NCBI GenBank assembly: GCA_050329415.1
Contig: JBHJOS010000009.1
Location: 1 to 13,733, forward strand
From: JANNOG01 sp050329415
GTDB lineage: Bacteria > Actinomycetota > Actinomycetes > Actinomycetales > JBBAYJ01
Direction of reading: 5' to 3'
DNA length: 13,733 nt
A program made the translations under genes and the position numbers. Positions within the stretch are counted from its first letter, which is position 1, and the number at the start of each line of letters is the position of its first letter. Positions 12,886 through 13,733 of the stretch are shown in pieces. Below the pieces are notes generated by a model. That model had not been told where the DNA came from. It made no database searches and saw only the letters and a program-made list of their open reading frames with translations.

Positions 12886-13732
12886 GGCTGCTCGCCCCCG
12901 GCCGGACCACCAGGCCCCAGGTCAGCCCGGCCGACACCGCCACGAGAACCAGGGAGGCCACCCCCACCTCGCCGAAGAAGCCGTCCTCGGCGGCGAAGTA
13001 GATGCTGGTCGCCAGGGTGTCGAAGCCGATCGGGGCCAGCAGGGCGGTCGCCGGGAGCTCCTTGAGGGTGGACAGCATGACCAGCCCCGCCCCGGCCGCC
13101 ACGCCCGGCAGCAGCAGCGGCACGTCGATGGTGACGAACCGGCGCCACGGCCCGGCCCCGAGCAGCCGGGCGGTCTCGTGCAGCTGGGCGGGCACCGCCG
13201 CCACGGCCGCCTGCGAGGCCCGCAGGGACTGGGCGCCGAAGTGGAGCACGTACCCGAGGACGAGCAGCGGGAACGACTGGTAGAGCAGGCCGAGCGGCCC
13301 CGGCGCCCCCAGGGCGAAGAAGACCAGCGCCAGGGCGGTGACCAGGCCCGGCAGGGCGAGGGTGGACGTGACGAGCGCCGTGGTGGCGCGCGCCAGCGGT
13401 CCCGGGCGGCGCACCGACGCCAGGGCCGTCGGCAGGAGGGCTATCGCGGTCACGGCCGCGGCGGCGACCGACACCGCGGCGGAGTTGACGACCGGCCCCG
13501 AGAGGAAGGTCACGGCGTCACCGCCCGGGAACGGCGGCTCGCCGCCGCCCCGGACCGCCCATCCCGCGAACACGGCGAGCGGGAGCCCGAGCGCGGCGCC
13601 CAGCACCGTCCACGCCGCGAGACCGACCGGGACCCGCAGCGGCCCGAGGGGCACCGGGGCCGGCCGGGCCCCCGTCGCCCGGCCGGGTGCGGCGGGTCCC
13701 GCCGGGTCCCACCGGCGCGGCGCCGCCAGCGC
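12872..13732 (-). CDS. ABC transporter permease, iron(III)-type (FbpB/AfuB-like), C-terminal half only
   Basis: The visible 286 residues form the second half of a double-length binding-protein-dependent permease. The frame is open to the right edge with no stop, and its first residues (from ALAAPRRWDPAG) look like the linker between two membrane domains, so a GTG at 13654 is unlikely to be the true start. An EAA-type loop for ATPase contact is present: HETARLLGAGPWRRF with IDVPLLLPG (about visible residues 185-210). The following KELPATALLAPIGFDTLATS segment resembles the Fe(III) permease family. Six or so hydrophobic segments are seen. Ferric iron is therefore the likely substrate, though thiamine or phosphonate-type relatives cannot be excluded. 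The binding protein and ATPase are not in the window. The stop overlaps the downstream glycosyltransferase gene by 14 bp. Confidence 0.87.
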   Translation of the reverse strand, partial: ALAAPRRWDPAGPAAPGRATGARPAPVPLGPLRVPVGLAAWTVLGAALGLPLAVFAGWAVRGGGEPPFPGGDAVTFLSGPVVNSAAVSVAAAAVTAIALLPTALASVRRPGPLARATTALVTSTLALPGLVTALALVFFALGAPGPLGLLYQSFPLLVLGYVLHFGAQSLRASQAAVAAVPAQLHETARLLGAGPWRRFVTIDVPLLLPGVAAGAGLVMLSTLKELPATALLAPIGFDTLATSIYFAAEDGFFGEVGVASLVLVAVSAGLTWGLVVRPGASSRARA

Positions 13733-13733
13733 C

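Noticed and set aside
11071..13065. 664-codon plus-strand open frame across the GT-C and permease genes
   Set aside because: Repetitive Arg/Gly/Pro-rich translation with no hydrophobic segments or motifs; both opposite genes are convincing membrane proteins.

Overview
The window is very GC-rich DNA (about three quarters G+C by eye) with almost universal G or C at third codon positions, frequent GTG starts, 4-bp ATGA/GTGA gene overlaps and possible leaderless promoters. Together with an actinobacterial-type NuoC N-terminus, a menaquinone-type MenG and a DtxR/IdeR-type iron box, this points to a high-GC actinobacterium. A Geodermatophilaceae-like or Frankiales-like host would fit, but that is inference. 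I see no tRNA, rRNA, insertion sequence or CRISPR array.

Left part (1-3126, minus strand): a flavin-dependent geranylgeranyl-reductase family enzyme (MenJ-like) is translationally coupled to nuoA, followed by nuoB and nuoC. nuoC runs off the left edge, so this is the head of a complex I operon. The reductase probably saturates the menaquinone side chain, so quinone tailoring and quinone reduction sit in one transcript. Divergently, 3258-4322 encodes an aldose 1-epimerase (GalM type).

Middle (4323-8606): the galM/methyltransferase convergent spacer carries three copies of a 24-bp AT-rich imperfect palindrome, the most striking unexplained structure here. Reading leftward from 7786 are efeO (M75 iron-binding lipoprotein) and efeB (Tat-exported DyP-type haem peroxidase), then a short remnant that looks like the Walker A start of a cobyrinate a,c-diamide synthase, then a SAM methyltransferase of unknown substrate. 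The junctions overlap, suggesting one iron-regulated transcript. A DtxR/IdeR-like operator overlaps the proposed efeO promoter. No efeU permease is present. menG, the final menaquinone methyltransferase, lies upstream on the same strand, so the menG to reductase/nuo neighbourhood is interrupted by these accessory genes.

Right part (8727-13733): a secreted lipoprotein with eight tryptophan-marked repeats (probable beta-propeller) overlaps a GT87-type polyprenyl-phosphate-dependent mannosyltransferase. Convergent to these are a second GT-C-like multipass membrane protein and, overlapping its start, the C-terminal half of an iron(III)-type ABC permease that enters from the right edge. The themes are menaquinone respiration, iron acquisition and envelope glycosylation.
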